Assembly (NCBI GenBank): GCA_964345775.1
Contig: CAYFSO010000141.1
Span: forward strand, 1-5,721
Reading direction: 5' to 3'
Length of the DNA stretch: 5,721 bases
Origin: M55B154 sp964345775
GTDB lineage: Bacteria; Spirochaetota; UBA4802; UB4802
A program made the position numbers and the translations under genes. Positions 1 through 5,340 of the stretch are shown here, one piece after another; position 1 is the stretch's first letter; each line of letters begins with the position of its first letter. A model generated the notes under the pieces. The model was not told where the DNA came from and made no database searches. It saw only the letters and a list, made by a program, of their open reading frames with translations.

Positions 1-1
1 C

Positions 2-133
2 ATGATACTGGTAAACGCCCCCGTCTGGTGGGGATGGAGTCTCTGGTTCATCATATTTCTGCACCTGATCATTCTTGCAGTCTCGATGATCGTCATTAAA
101 ATGATTGGCATGCTGGGTGAGCGGAAGTTCTGA
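2..133 (+). CDS. Short hydrophobic membrane peptide, or C-terminal end of a longer gene cut by the window edge
   Basis: An open frame runs from the window edge to a TGA at 131-133. If the ATG at position 2 is the start, the product is 43 residues. One long hydrophobic stretch (about residues 8-37, rich in W, F, I, L, V and including WWGWSLWF) would span the membrane once, and it is followed by a short basic tail GERKF. The frame is still open at base 1, so the ATG may be an internal methionine and this may be the last membrane helix of a larger protein; any ribosome binding site lies outside the window. I do not recognise the family. It precedes tatA by 126 bases, with a promoter in between, so it is probably a separate transcription unit. 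Confidence 0.4.
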   Translation: MILVNAPVWWGWSLWFIIFLHLIILAVSMIVIKMIGMLGERKF

Positions 134-171
134 ACCGGGAAGGGAATTATATTCTCCCAAAAAATCTTTTG

Positions 172-198
172 TTGACAAATACCACCCCGTGGTATCAT
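172..198 (+). promoter_or_regulatory. Putative sigma-70 type promoter for the tatA-murA unit
   Basis: A perfect -35 hexamer TTGACA (172-177) is followed by TATCAT (193-198), five of six matches to the -10 consensus. The 15-base spacer is shorter than the usual 16-18, which often goes with regulated promoters. A start near 205 would give a leader of about 55 bases before tatA. The assignment rests on hexamer matches only. Confidence 0.5.
179..195. promoter_or_regulatory. Perfect palindrome between -35 and -10: probable repressor operator
   Basis: ATACCAC-CCC-GTGGTAT is a perfect 7-base inverted repeat with a 3-base centre. It fills the promoter spacer and overlaps the first three bases of the -10. 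A protein bound here would block RNA polymerase. C/G tracts flanked by ATA/TAT half-sites resemble operators of CsoR/CstR/FrmR-family repressors, but no regulator gene lies in the window and the family assignment is a guess. Confidence 0.5.
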
Positions 199-208
199 CC
201 CTGTACAA

Positions 209-225
209 GCATAAACTTTTTATGC
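209..225 (+). promoter_or_regulatory. AT-rich inverted repeat in the tatA leader
   Basis: GCATAAA (209-215) and TTTATGC (219-225) are perfect inverted 7-mers separated by CTT. They lie just downstream of the expected transcription start. In RNA they would form a weak hairpin in the leader, while in DNA they could be a second protein site. An outer pair, CCTGT (200-204) and ACAGG (240-244), could close a larger fold whose 3' arm abuts the ribosome binding site. No known riboswitch was recognised. Confidence 0.3.
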
Positions 226-259
226 CTTCCCGGGTAGGGACAGGCAGGAGGTAATTACG

Positions 260-427
260 ATGACAATGCCCGGCATATGGGAACTGTTCATAATCGCCCT
301 TATTGTACTGCTCATCTTCGGCAGTAACAGGCTGATGGGTATCATGCGGGATATGGGTAAAGAAGTCTACAAGTTGAAAGACAAGATAAAGGATATAGAG
401 AACATCACGAAAAACGGCATGAAGTAG
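260..427 (+). CDS. tatA: TatA/E-family twin-arginine translocase subunit (55 residues)
   Basis: Likely a pore-forming or accessory subunit of the Tat system, which exports folded proteins bearing twin-arginine signal peptides. The protein has the TatA layout: a short N-terminus with MPGIWEL (3-9), one membrane helix (about 9-20, FIIALIVLLIF), the FG hinge (20-21), then an amphipathic basic helix (about 24-48, including MGKEVYKLKDKIKD). There is little polar tail, so it is at the short end for the family. Compared with typical TatA it lacks the proline after the hinge (RLM in place of KLP) and has Leu in place of the usual Phe in the GKxxxxFK motif. The start follows a strong AGGAGGT (246-252) with a 7-base spacer; a second in-frame ATG two codons later is possible. 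murA follows after 59 bases on the same strand, so co-transcription is likely. No tatB or tatC is present. It could be a TatE-like paralogue rather than the main TatA. Confidence 0.78.
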   Translation: MTMPGIWELFIIALIVLLIFGSNRLMGIMRDMGKEVYKLKDKIKDIENITKNGMK

Positions 428-486
428 CCGTAATGCCAAACATATAACTTCGAAATAACTTCAATACAGTCAATAGAGGTACAGTA

Positions 487-1755
487 GTGGATATTTACAA
501 GATCCGGGGCGGAAAGAAACTTTCCGGGGAGGTTGCTGTTTCCGGTGCCAAGAATGCCGCCCTTCCAATTATAGTTGCAAGTCTCCTGGCCGAGGGTGAG
601 ACGGTACTGAAAAACGTCCCCGACCTGAAGGATATACGCACCATTATAAAGGTAATCGAGTGCCTTGGCGCCAAATGCCGGTACGATGAAAACAAGAAGG
701 TGCTGACCATCAATGTCAATTCTCTTAAAAACAACGAGGTTCCCTACGACCTGGTAAAGACCATGCGGGCCTCCGTGTACACCATGGGGCCCCTGCTTGC
801 ACGCTGCGGTGAAGCTGACGTGTCTTTGCCCGGTGGATGTGCCATCGGTGAGCGGCCCATCGACATTCACCTTTCAGGTTTCGAGGCACTGGGCAGCACC
901 ATAGACATCGAGCATGGTTACATCAAGGCACGGGCCGATAAGCTGAAGGGTGACCGTTTCATCATGCGCAAGGTGTCGGTTGGTGCAACCGCCAATATCA
1001 TGATGGCCGCGGTAATGGCACATGGTGAAACCGTGCTGGAAAACTGTGCCATGGAACCCGACGTGGTTGACCTGGGAAACTTTCTTGTACAGATGGGAGC
1101 GGACATTACCGGCCTGGGAACCGAGCGCATCACCATAAATGGTGTGAAGAAGCTCAAGCCGGTCACCTACAGCATTATGCCTGACCGCATAGAGGCGGGC
1201 ACCTATCTCCTGGCCGCTGCCATTACCCGCGGCAACGTAACCGTGAAGAAGGTGGTGCCGGAACATTTTACCGCCTTAACCGATGTCTTACAGGAAATGG
1301 GATTCCAGGTTGACATAAAGAGATCAAGCGTATCCATTCGACCATCGAAAAACGTTGCGGGCACATCCATTCGGACAATGCCCTTCCCCGGGTTTCCCAC
1401 CGACCTGCAGGCCCCCATCATGTCGCTGATGACCACCATACCGGGGATCAGCGTGATTATTGAGACCATTTTCGAGAACCGGTTCACCCATGCCGCCGAA
1501 CTTCGCAGGATGGGTGCAGATATAGACATAGAGGGAAACGTTGCCGTCATCAAGGGCACGAAGAAGCTTTCATCCGCCACCGTGATGATGTCCGACCTGA
1601 GGGCGGGAGCCGCACTGGTACTGGCAGGACTAGCAGCCAGCGGGACCACCGAGATACGGCGCATATACCATACAGACCGGGGTTACGAGGATTTCGCGAA
1701 AAAGCTTTCCTCCATCGGTGCAAACATCCGCAGGGAATCAGGCGGAAAGATGTGA
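487..1755 (+). CDS. murA: UDP-N-acetylglucosamine 1-carboxyvinyltransferase (MurA)
   Basis: A cytoplasmic enzyme that transfers the enolpyruvyl group of phosphoenolpyruvate to UDP-N-acetylglucosamine, the first committed step of peptidoglycan synthesis. At 422 residues it is full length for the family (about 417-430). Visible family residues are K22-N23 in the GAKNAALP motif, R94 in MRAS, and the active-site loop LPGGCAIGERP with C118 and R123. Others are D306 in FPTDLQ, R332 in ENRF, R372 in SDLRAG and R398 in DRGYE. C118 is the cysteine alkylated by fosfomycin; some bacteria carry Asp there and are resistant, but this one has the sensitive-type Cys. The start is GTG, chosen because the N-terminus MDIYKIRGG matches the family and AGAGGT (475-480) lies 6 bases upstream. 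It probably shares the tatA promoter. The stop is followed by T-rich sequence, but I see no convincing terminator before flgF. Confidence 0.97.
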   Translation: MDIYKIRGGKKLSGEVAVSGAKNAALPIIVASLLAEGETVLKNVPDLKDIRTIIKVIECLGAKCRYDENKKVLTINVNSLKNNEVPYDLVKTMRASVYTMGPLLARCGEADVSLPGGCAIGERPIDIHLSGFEALGSTIDIEHGYIKARADKLKGDRFIMRKVSVGATANIMMAAVMAHGETVLENCAMEPDVVDLGNFLVQMGADITGLGTERITINGVKKLKPVTYSIMPDRIEAGTYLLAAAITRGNVTVKKVVPEHFTALTDVLQEMGFQVDIKRSSVSIRPSKNVAGTSIRTMPFPGFPTDLQAPIMSLMTTIPGISVIIETIFENRFTHAAELRRMGADIDIEGNVAVIKGTKKLSSATVMMSDLRAGAALVLAGLAASGTTEIRRIYHTDRGYEDFAKKLSSIGANIRRESGGKM

Positions 1756-1791
1756 TGTGACATATTTTTTTACGCACAAGTTTTTTTCACA

Positions 1792-1819
1792 TCCTGTCGA
1801 TACATGTACTGAGACAGGA
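1792..1819 (+). promoter_or_regulatory. Leader hairpin overlapping the flgF ribosome binding site
   Basis: TCCTGTC (1792-1798) and GACAGGA (1813-1819) are perfect inverted 7-mers around a 14-base loop that itself contains the palindrome TACATGTA (1801-1808). The 3' arm covers four bases of the Shine-Dalgarno sequence AGGAGG (1816-1821), which lies 8 bases before the flgF ATG. The fold could lower translation of flgF. It may be chance in a 74-base gap. Confidence 0.35.
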
Positions 1820-1829
1820 GGAAAATCCC

Positions 1830-2666
1830 ATGATACGCGGAATATACACGGGTGCAACGGGCATGATTGCCCAGCAGGCGCGCCTTGATACCATCTCAAA
1901 CAACCTTGCAAACGTGGACAAGACCGGCTACAAGCGGGACCTCACCCTTTTCAAGGCATTTCCCGACATGCTGATACGCCGTGTGAACGATGACGGCCTG
2001 GGTATCACTCCTGCAGGCTCATACGACACCATGCCCTACGTGGGCAAGCTTGGCACCGGCGTTGAGGTGAACGAGGTCTACACCCAGTTCGACCAGGGCT
2101 CCATGCAGCGTACAGAAAACCCTTTTGACCTTGCACTTGAAGGGCAGGGTTTTTTCACCGTAATGACAGAGCGGGGGGAGCGTTTCACCCGCAACGGCTC
2201 ATTCACCATCAACGAAGAGGGAATACTGGTAAACCACAAGGGATACGCCGTGCTTGGAGAGAACGGCCCCATCAAAATACAGAAGAACAACTTCATGATC
2301 AATGAACGGGGGGAGGTACTGGTAAACGCCGCCATGTCACCTGAACCCGAAGACGTGGTGGGTATGACCCAGAACAACTGGGAACAGCCGGTAGTGATAG
2401 ACAGGCTGAAACTTGCCGACTTCGAGAATATACGCGAACTGAAAAAAGAAGGCGAGTCCCATTACAGGGACACCCGGTACTCAGGCCCTCCCCTTCCCCC
2501 GGACCAGGTAAAGGTTGTACAGGGATTTTTAGAAAAATCCAACGTGAACGCCGTACGGGAAATGGTTGAAATGATAGAGGTGCAGCGCAGTTACGAGGCA
2601 AACCAGAAAAGTATTACCAGCGCCGACCAGACCCTGGGCAAACTCATTAACGAGGTGGCCCGGTAG
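1830..2666 (+). CDS. flgF: Flagellar hook-basal body / rod protein, spirochaetal FlgF (FlhO) type
   Basis: A structural protein of the flagellar rod, exported by the flagellar type III apparatus and assembled around the axis of the basal body; in spirochaetes the filament is periplasmic. The 278-residue product has both FlgE/F/G-family ends. The N-terminal coiled-coil region has IYTGATGM and SNNLANV (23-29) followed by DKTGYKRD. The C-terminal domain starts near 232 with GFLEKSNVNAVREMVEMIEVQRSYEANQKS. The middle has the FDLALEGQGFFTV and RFTRNGSF motifs of the rod/hook core. Overall it matches the FlgF/FlhO proteins of Leptospira and Treponema better than canonical FlgG; 'FlgG-like' is the alternative name. 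The ATG is set by AGGAGG at 1816-1821. It lies 74 bases after murA and may be co-transcribed with it or have its own promoter. The partner flgG that I expect next in spirochaetes is absent; a repeat-bounded endonuclease unit follows 20 bases after the stop. Confidence 0.92.
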   Translation: MIRGIYTGATGMIAQQARLDTISNNLANVDKTGYKRDLTLFKAFPDMLIRRVNDDGLGITPAGSYDTMPYVGKLGTGVEVNEVYTQFDQGSMQRTENPFDLALEGQGFFTVMTERGERFTRNGSFTINEEGILVNHKGYAVLGENGPIKIQKNNFMINERGEVLVNAAMSPEPEDVVGMTQNNWEQPVVIDRLKLADFENIRELKKEGESHYRDTRYSGPPLPPDQVKVVQGFLEKSNVNAVREMVEMIEVQRSYEANQKSITSADQTLGKLINEVAR

Positions 2667-2681
2667 TCTATACTTTTTCCT

Positions 2682-3056
2682 TTATCCCCCTCCCTTGACG
2701 GGAGGGGCAAGGGGAGGGTGTGTTTGACATACTTCTGCCAGGTGTTCAAGTACTCCATTAATATTATTTATAACGTCATTATTCCAGTATCGTATTACTG
2801 TGAATCCCTGTGAGTGTAACCATCCATCTCTTTCGTTGTCTTTCTCCTTTTCTTCTATATGTTGACTGCCATCTAATTCTACGATCACTTTGTTTTCAAA
2901 ACATACAAAATCGACAATATATTCTCCTATAGGCTGCTGTCTTCTGAACTTTAAGCCCATTAATTGACGGGATCTTAAATGTCTCCACAATACTTTTTCA
3001 ACATCTGTTTGATCCCTGCGAAGTTGTCTTGAAAAATTTACAATATCTTTCTTCAT
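2682..3056 (-). CDS. DUF559-domain (Vsr-like/PD-(D/E)XK fold) endonuclease-like protein
   Basis: A 124-residue protein of the DUF559 family, predicted to have a nuclease fold related to very-short-patch repair (Vsr) endonucleases; substrate and role are unknown. Family motifs are E20 within TDVEKVLWRHLRSRQL, FRRQ (37-40), D49 in GEYIVDF, E60 and D62 in VIVELDGSQH with H66, then the late motif VIRYWNNDVINNI (87-99). E20, D49, E60/D62 and H66 are the likely metal-binding or catalytic set, so the active site looks intact. The gene is AT-rich, unlike its neighbours. The start ATG (3054-3056) is preceded by GGTGAG, which fits the anti-Shine-Dalgarno, 8 bases upstream and contributed by the right repeat. 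The C-terminus, PPLAPPVKGGG (114-124), is encoded entirely by the left repeat and is not part of the nuclease fold. It overlaps neither neighbour and is transcribed in the same direction as nifS, downstream of it. Confidence 0.88.
   Translation of the reverse strand: MKKDIVNFSRQLRRDQTDVEKVLWRHLRSRQLMGLKFRRQQPIGEYIVDFVCFENKVIVELDGSQHIEEKEKDNERDGWLHSQGFTVIRYWNNDVINNINGVLEHLAEVCQTHPPLAPPVKGGG
2686..2722 (+). repeat. Left inverted copy of a GC-rich palindromic repeat
   Basis: CCCCTCCC (2687-2694), loop TTGAC, GGGAGGGG (2700-2707) form a perfect 8-base stem, followed by CAAGGGGAGGGTGTG. Read on the - strand, this repeat encodes the last codons of the DUF559 gene. It begins 20 bases after the flgF stop and could help end flgF transcription, although no T-run follows the stem. 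Confidence 0.85.
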
Positions 3057-3064
3057 ATATGCAA

Positions 3065-3106
3065 CTCACCCCCACCCCGACCCTCCCCCGTCAAGGGGGA
3101 GGGAGG
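3065..3106 (-). repeat. Right inverted copy of the GC-rich palindromic repeat
   Basis: CCCTCCCCC (3081-3089), loop GTCAA, GGGGGAGGG (3095-3103) form a perfect 9-base stem. Read on the - strand it has the same order as the left copy: palindrome with a TTGAC loop, then a G-rich tail GGGGTGGGGGTGAG. That tail supplies the probable ribosome binding site of the DUF559 gene. It lies 48 bases beyond the nifS stop and may act as its transcript end, but it lacks a following U-run. Confidence 0.85.
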
Positions 3107-3154
3107 AATGAGATCATATTATTAAATGTAACACCTGTATTTTAAATGATTCTA

Positions 3155-4354
3155 TCAGCAATGTATCCCCGTAACAGTTTTCCCCTTTTTCTTCTCGTTG
3201 TCCCAGAAGGGTGAGAGTTCAAGCAGCTTTTCTATCACTTCGGGCATCACTGATAACGTGTAGTCTATCTCCTCTTCAGTGGTATACCTGCTCAGGCTGT
3301 AACGTATAGATCCATGGGCGGACGTGAATGGCACCCCCATTGCCCGCAGCACGTGAGAGGGCTCAAGGGAACCCGATGAACAGGCCGAACCTGACGATGC
3401 CGCGATCCCTTTCTCGTTGAGGTAGAGGAGTATGGCCTCCCCTTCCACGAATTCGAACCCGATGTTGGTGGTATTGGGCACACGCCTGGAGGGTTCTCCG
3501 TTAAGCGAGGCGTTATGAAAACGCTCAAGCAGGCCTTTCTCAAGCTTATCACGCAATACTGCAACATGATCCGATCCATCCAGGTGATCCATTACCAGGT
3601 CGGCAGCCTTCCCCATACCTGCGATACCGGGAACATTCAGCGTGCCGGGACGGCGTCCCCGCTCCTGGTGACCTCCCTGCAGCATGGGACGCATTCTCGT
3701 CCCCCTGCGGACGTAGAGTGCACCCGTGCCCTTTGGCGCATGGAACTTGTGACCTGATATGGCGAAGAAGTCGCAGTGTATCTTGTTGACGTCTATGGGA
3801 ATTTTACCAACCGCCTGCACCCCGTCCACGTGAAAGGGTATGCCGCGTTCATTGAGGAATGCGCCGATCTCTTCCACCGGGAAGATGACGCCGGTCTCGT
3901 TGTTGGCATACATTACCGATACGATGGCGGTATCGTCGTCCACCGATTCGTAGAGATACTGCAGGTCAAGGTTCCCGCGGGCGTCAACCGGCACGTAGGT
4001 GATACGGTATCCCTGCCGCTCAAGCTGCCTGCACAGGTTCAGCACTGCCGGGTGCTCAACCCGGGTGGTAATGACGTGCCGCTTTTCACGGTAATAATCA
4101 AGGGTGCCCATGATGGCAAGGTTGTCACTCTCGGTGGCCCCGCTGGTAAAAACCATCTCGTAATCGTTGTCGGCCCCCAGCATGCGCCGCACGCTGTCAC
4201 GTGCCCTGTCAATGTCATCGCTCACGTCACCGCCGAAATCGTGCATGCTTGACGGGTTGCCGTAGCGCTGGCTGAAAAAGGGCAGCATGGCTTCTACCAC
4301 CTCGGGTGCCACCATGGTTGTTGCGTTGTTATCCATATATACGATGTCTTTCAT
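3155..4354 (-). CDS. nifS: Cysteine desulfurase NifS (class V aminotransferase)
   Basis: A PLP-dependent cytoplasmic enzyme that removes sulfur from L-cysteine, giving alanine and a protein persulfide that is passed to the scaffold NifU. The 399 residues match family length. Visible residues are the cofactor lysine K203 in SGHKFHAPKG, H101 in VEHPAV, D177 and Q180 in HVDGVQ, and the N-terminal YMDNNATT (6-13). The catalytic C325 sits in GSACSSGSLEPSHVL, the NifS/IscS-type mobile loop, and RYSLSRYTTEEEID (351-364) follows. The C-terminus ends TGIHC with an extra cysteine at 399. The start ATG lies 2 bases after the nifU stop with a weak AGGTG upstream inside nifU, so translation is probably coupled. 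Pairing with a full-length NifU argues for the Nif name over IscS. With no nitrogenase genes here, it probably serves general cluster assembly. Confidence 0.96.
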   Translation of the reverse strand: MKDIVYMDNNATTMVAPEVVEAMLPFFSQRYGNPSSMHDFGGDVSDDIDRARDSVRRMLGADNDYEMVFTSGATESDNLAIMGTLDYYREKRHVITTRVEHPAVLNLCRQLERQGYRITYVPVDARGNLDLQYLYESVDDDTAIVSVMYANNETGVIFPVEEIGAFLNERGIPFHVDGVQAVGKIPIDVNKIHCDFFAISGHKFHAPKGTGALYVRRGTRMRPMLQGGHQERGRRPGTLNVPGIAGMGKAADLVMDHLDGSDHVAVLRDKLEKGLLERFHNASLNGEPSRRVPNTTNIGFEFVEGEAILLYLNEKGIAASSGSACSSGSLEPSHVLRAMGVPFTSAHGSIRYSLSRYTTEEEIDYTLSVMPEVIEKLLELSPFWDNEKKKGKTVTGIHC

Positions 4355-4356
4355 AA

Positions 4357-5208
4357 TTACACCTGTGCATGTTCAATTACTTCAATGTCATTCTCAACGA
4401 ATTCACGCAGCTTGTCCTGCACCAGGTTTCTCAGGGTCACGTCTGATATGACGCAGTTGGCGCAGTTGCCAAGCAGCCGCACGTACACCTTCTTGTTGTC
4501 TATATCCACAAGCTCTATGTTGCCGCCATCCCGCTGCAGTATGGGACGGACCACGTCGGTTATGGTCTCTTCCACCAGCTGCATTCGCTTGATGTTGGTA
4601 AGGGGCTTTTTCTCTTTCTTTTCCGGCAGCACCTCTTCGGCCATATCCTGCCGCACCTCGTGGACGATATCCTCTATCTTGTGAATACATGATCCGCATG
4701 CACCGCCAGCCTTGGTGTAGTTGGTAACGTCTTCCACCGTGGAGAGGTTGTTTTCACGAACCACCTTCTCTATGAGGGTATCGGTCACCCCGAAACACTG
4801 GCAAACCATCTCGCCTTCCAGTTCCTCTTCATCTTCAACCGTCTCACCCTTCAGCTTCTTCAGTGCCTTTGTAAGGGCTTCTTCTCCCATAACTGAACAG
4901 TGCATCTTCTGCTCGGGCAGGCCGCCCAGGTAATCAACGATGTCCCTGTTGCTCATCTTCGATGCCTCATCGAGGGTCTTCCCTTTCAGCATCTCCGTCA
5001 ACGCCGAGGAGGAGGCTATGGCGCTGCCGCAGCCGAATGTCTGGAATTTCGCGTCAACGATACGGTCACCGTCAAGTTTCAGGTACAGGGTAAGGGCGTC
5101 ACCGCACACGATGCTCCCCACCTCGGCAACCACGTCGGCATCGGGAATTGTTCCCACGTTTTTCGGGGTCTTATAAAGTTCTTTTACCTTTGCTGTATAG
5201 TCCCACAT
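4357..5208 (-). CDS. nifU: Iron-sulfur cluster scaffold NifU, three-domain form
   Basis: A scaffold on which Fe-S clusters are built from sulfur supplied by NifS and then handed to apo-proteins in the cytoplasm. The 283-residue product has all three NifU domains. First is an IscU-like domain (about 1-122) with cluster ligands C35 (VCGDAL), C60 (FGCGSA) and C104 (MHCSVMG), plus the conserved D37. Second is a BFD-like [2Fe-2S] domain with C136 and C138 (VCQCFG), C171 and C174 (ACGSC). Third is a NifU C-terminal domain (about 205-283) with CxxC at C249/C252 (LGNCANC). Acidic and lysine-rich linkers separate them. The family type protein is about 310 residues, so the linkers are somewhat short. 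The ATG has GGAGG (5216-5220) 7 bases upstream. It is the first gene of the nifU-nifS operon. No IscR/Rrf2 regulator gene is adjacent within the window. Confidence 0.97.
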   Translation of the reverse strand: MWDYTAKVKELYKTPKNVGTIPDADVVAEVGSIVCGDALTLYLKLDGDRIVDAKFQTFGCGSAIASSSALTEMLKGKTLDEASKMSNRDIVDYLGGLPEQKMHCSVMGEEALTKALKKLKGETVEDEEELEGEMVCQCFGVTDTLIEKVVRENNLSTVEDVTNYTKAGGACGSCIHKIEDIVHEVRQDMAEEVLPEKKEKKPLTNIKRMQLVEETITDVVRPILQRDGGNIELVDIDNKKVYVRLLGNCANCVISDVTLRNLVQDKLREFVENDIEVIEHAQV

Positions 5209-5340
5209 GTACGTTCCTCCATGAGTGGATAAACCATGTATGTATCCCGTTATTAGATGAATATATATACAAAATAACGCATCGACCAGTTAAATTCATA
5301 CTATTTTAATAGGAATTAAGAAAAAAATACTACCGGTCCT
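5209..5340 (-). promoter_or_regulatory. AT-rich nifU upstream region with inverted repeats
   Basis: The region before nifU is markedly AT-rich. On the - strand, TATATATATT around 5260-5270 is a plausible -10 zone, and TTAACT about 20 bases before its TATATT a weak -35; neither is firm. Two perfect inverted repeats stand out. CGTTATT (5248-5254) with AATAACG (5273-5279) brackets the TATATAT tract, and CTATT (5301-5305) with AATAG (5308-5312) has a 2-base centre. Either could bind a regulator of Fe-S assembly. I could not match them to a known IscR, SufR or Fur box. Confidence 0.35.

Larger units (their letters stand above)
2686..3106. mobile_element. Repeat-bounded DUF559 endonuclease unit inserted between convergent genes
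   Basis: A segment of about 420 bases has GC-rich palindromic repeats at both ends in inverted orientation (2686-2722 and 3065-3106) and an AT-rich DUF559 gene filling the interior. A hand count of 2761-3000 gives 82 G or C in 240 bases (34%), against 36 in 60 (60%) in nifS at 3301-3360. Composition, inverted ends and position between the converging flgF and nifS genes point to acquired DNA. I found no clear target-site duplication and no transposase, so the mode of movement is unknown. Similar pairs of DUF559 genes and GC-rich palindromes occur scattered in many bacterial genomes, as I recall; this was not searched. Confidence 0.65.

Noticed and set aside
142..158. Possible terminator after the first frame (GGGAA...TTCTCCC)
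   Set aside because: The stem is only five pairs with a bulge and is followed by an A-run rather than T-run on the + strand.
874..1266. 130-residue open frame on the - strand inside murA
   Set aside because: Shadow of murA; no motif and no reason to prefer it over the intact enzyme frame.
1754..1793. GATGTGA/TCACATC inverted repeat after murA, as a terminator or CRP-like site
   Set aside because: The arms are 26 bases apart and the intervening T-runs do not follow the stem; spacing does not fit a CRP site.
1830..2666. Naming the flagellar gene flgG
   Set aside because: The middle region and ends fit spirochaetal FlgF/FlhO better than the canonical FlgG pattern, although the families are close.
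2682..3106. Insertion sequence with a transposase
   Set aside because: The only gene inside is a DUF559 nuclease-like protein; no DDE or HUH transposase motifs and no clear target duplication.
3776..4252. 158-residue open frame on the + strand opposite nifS
   Set aside because: It lies wholly antisense to a clear nifS, has no recognisable motif, and is explained by codon structure of the real gene.
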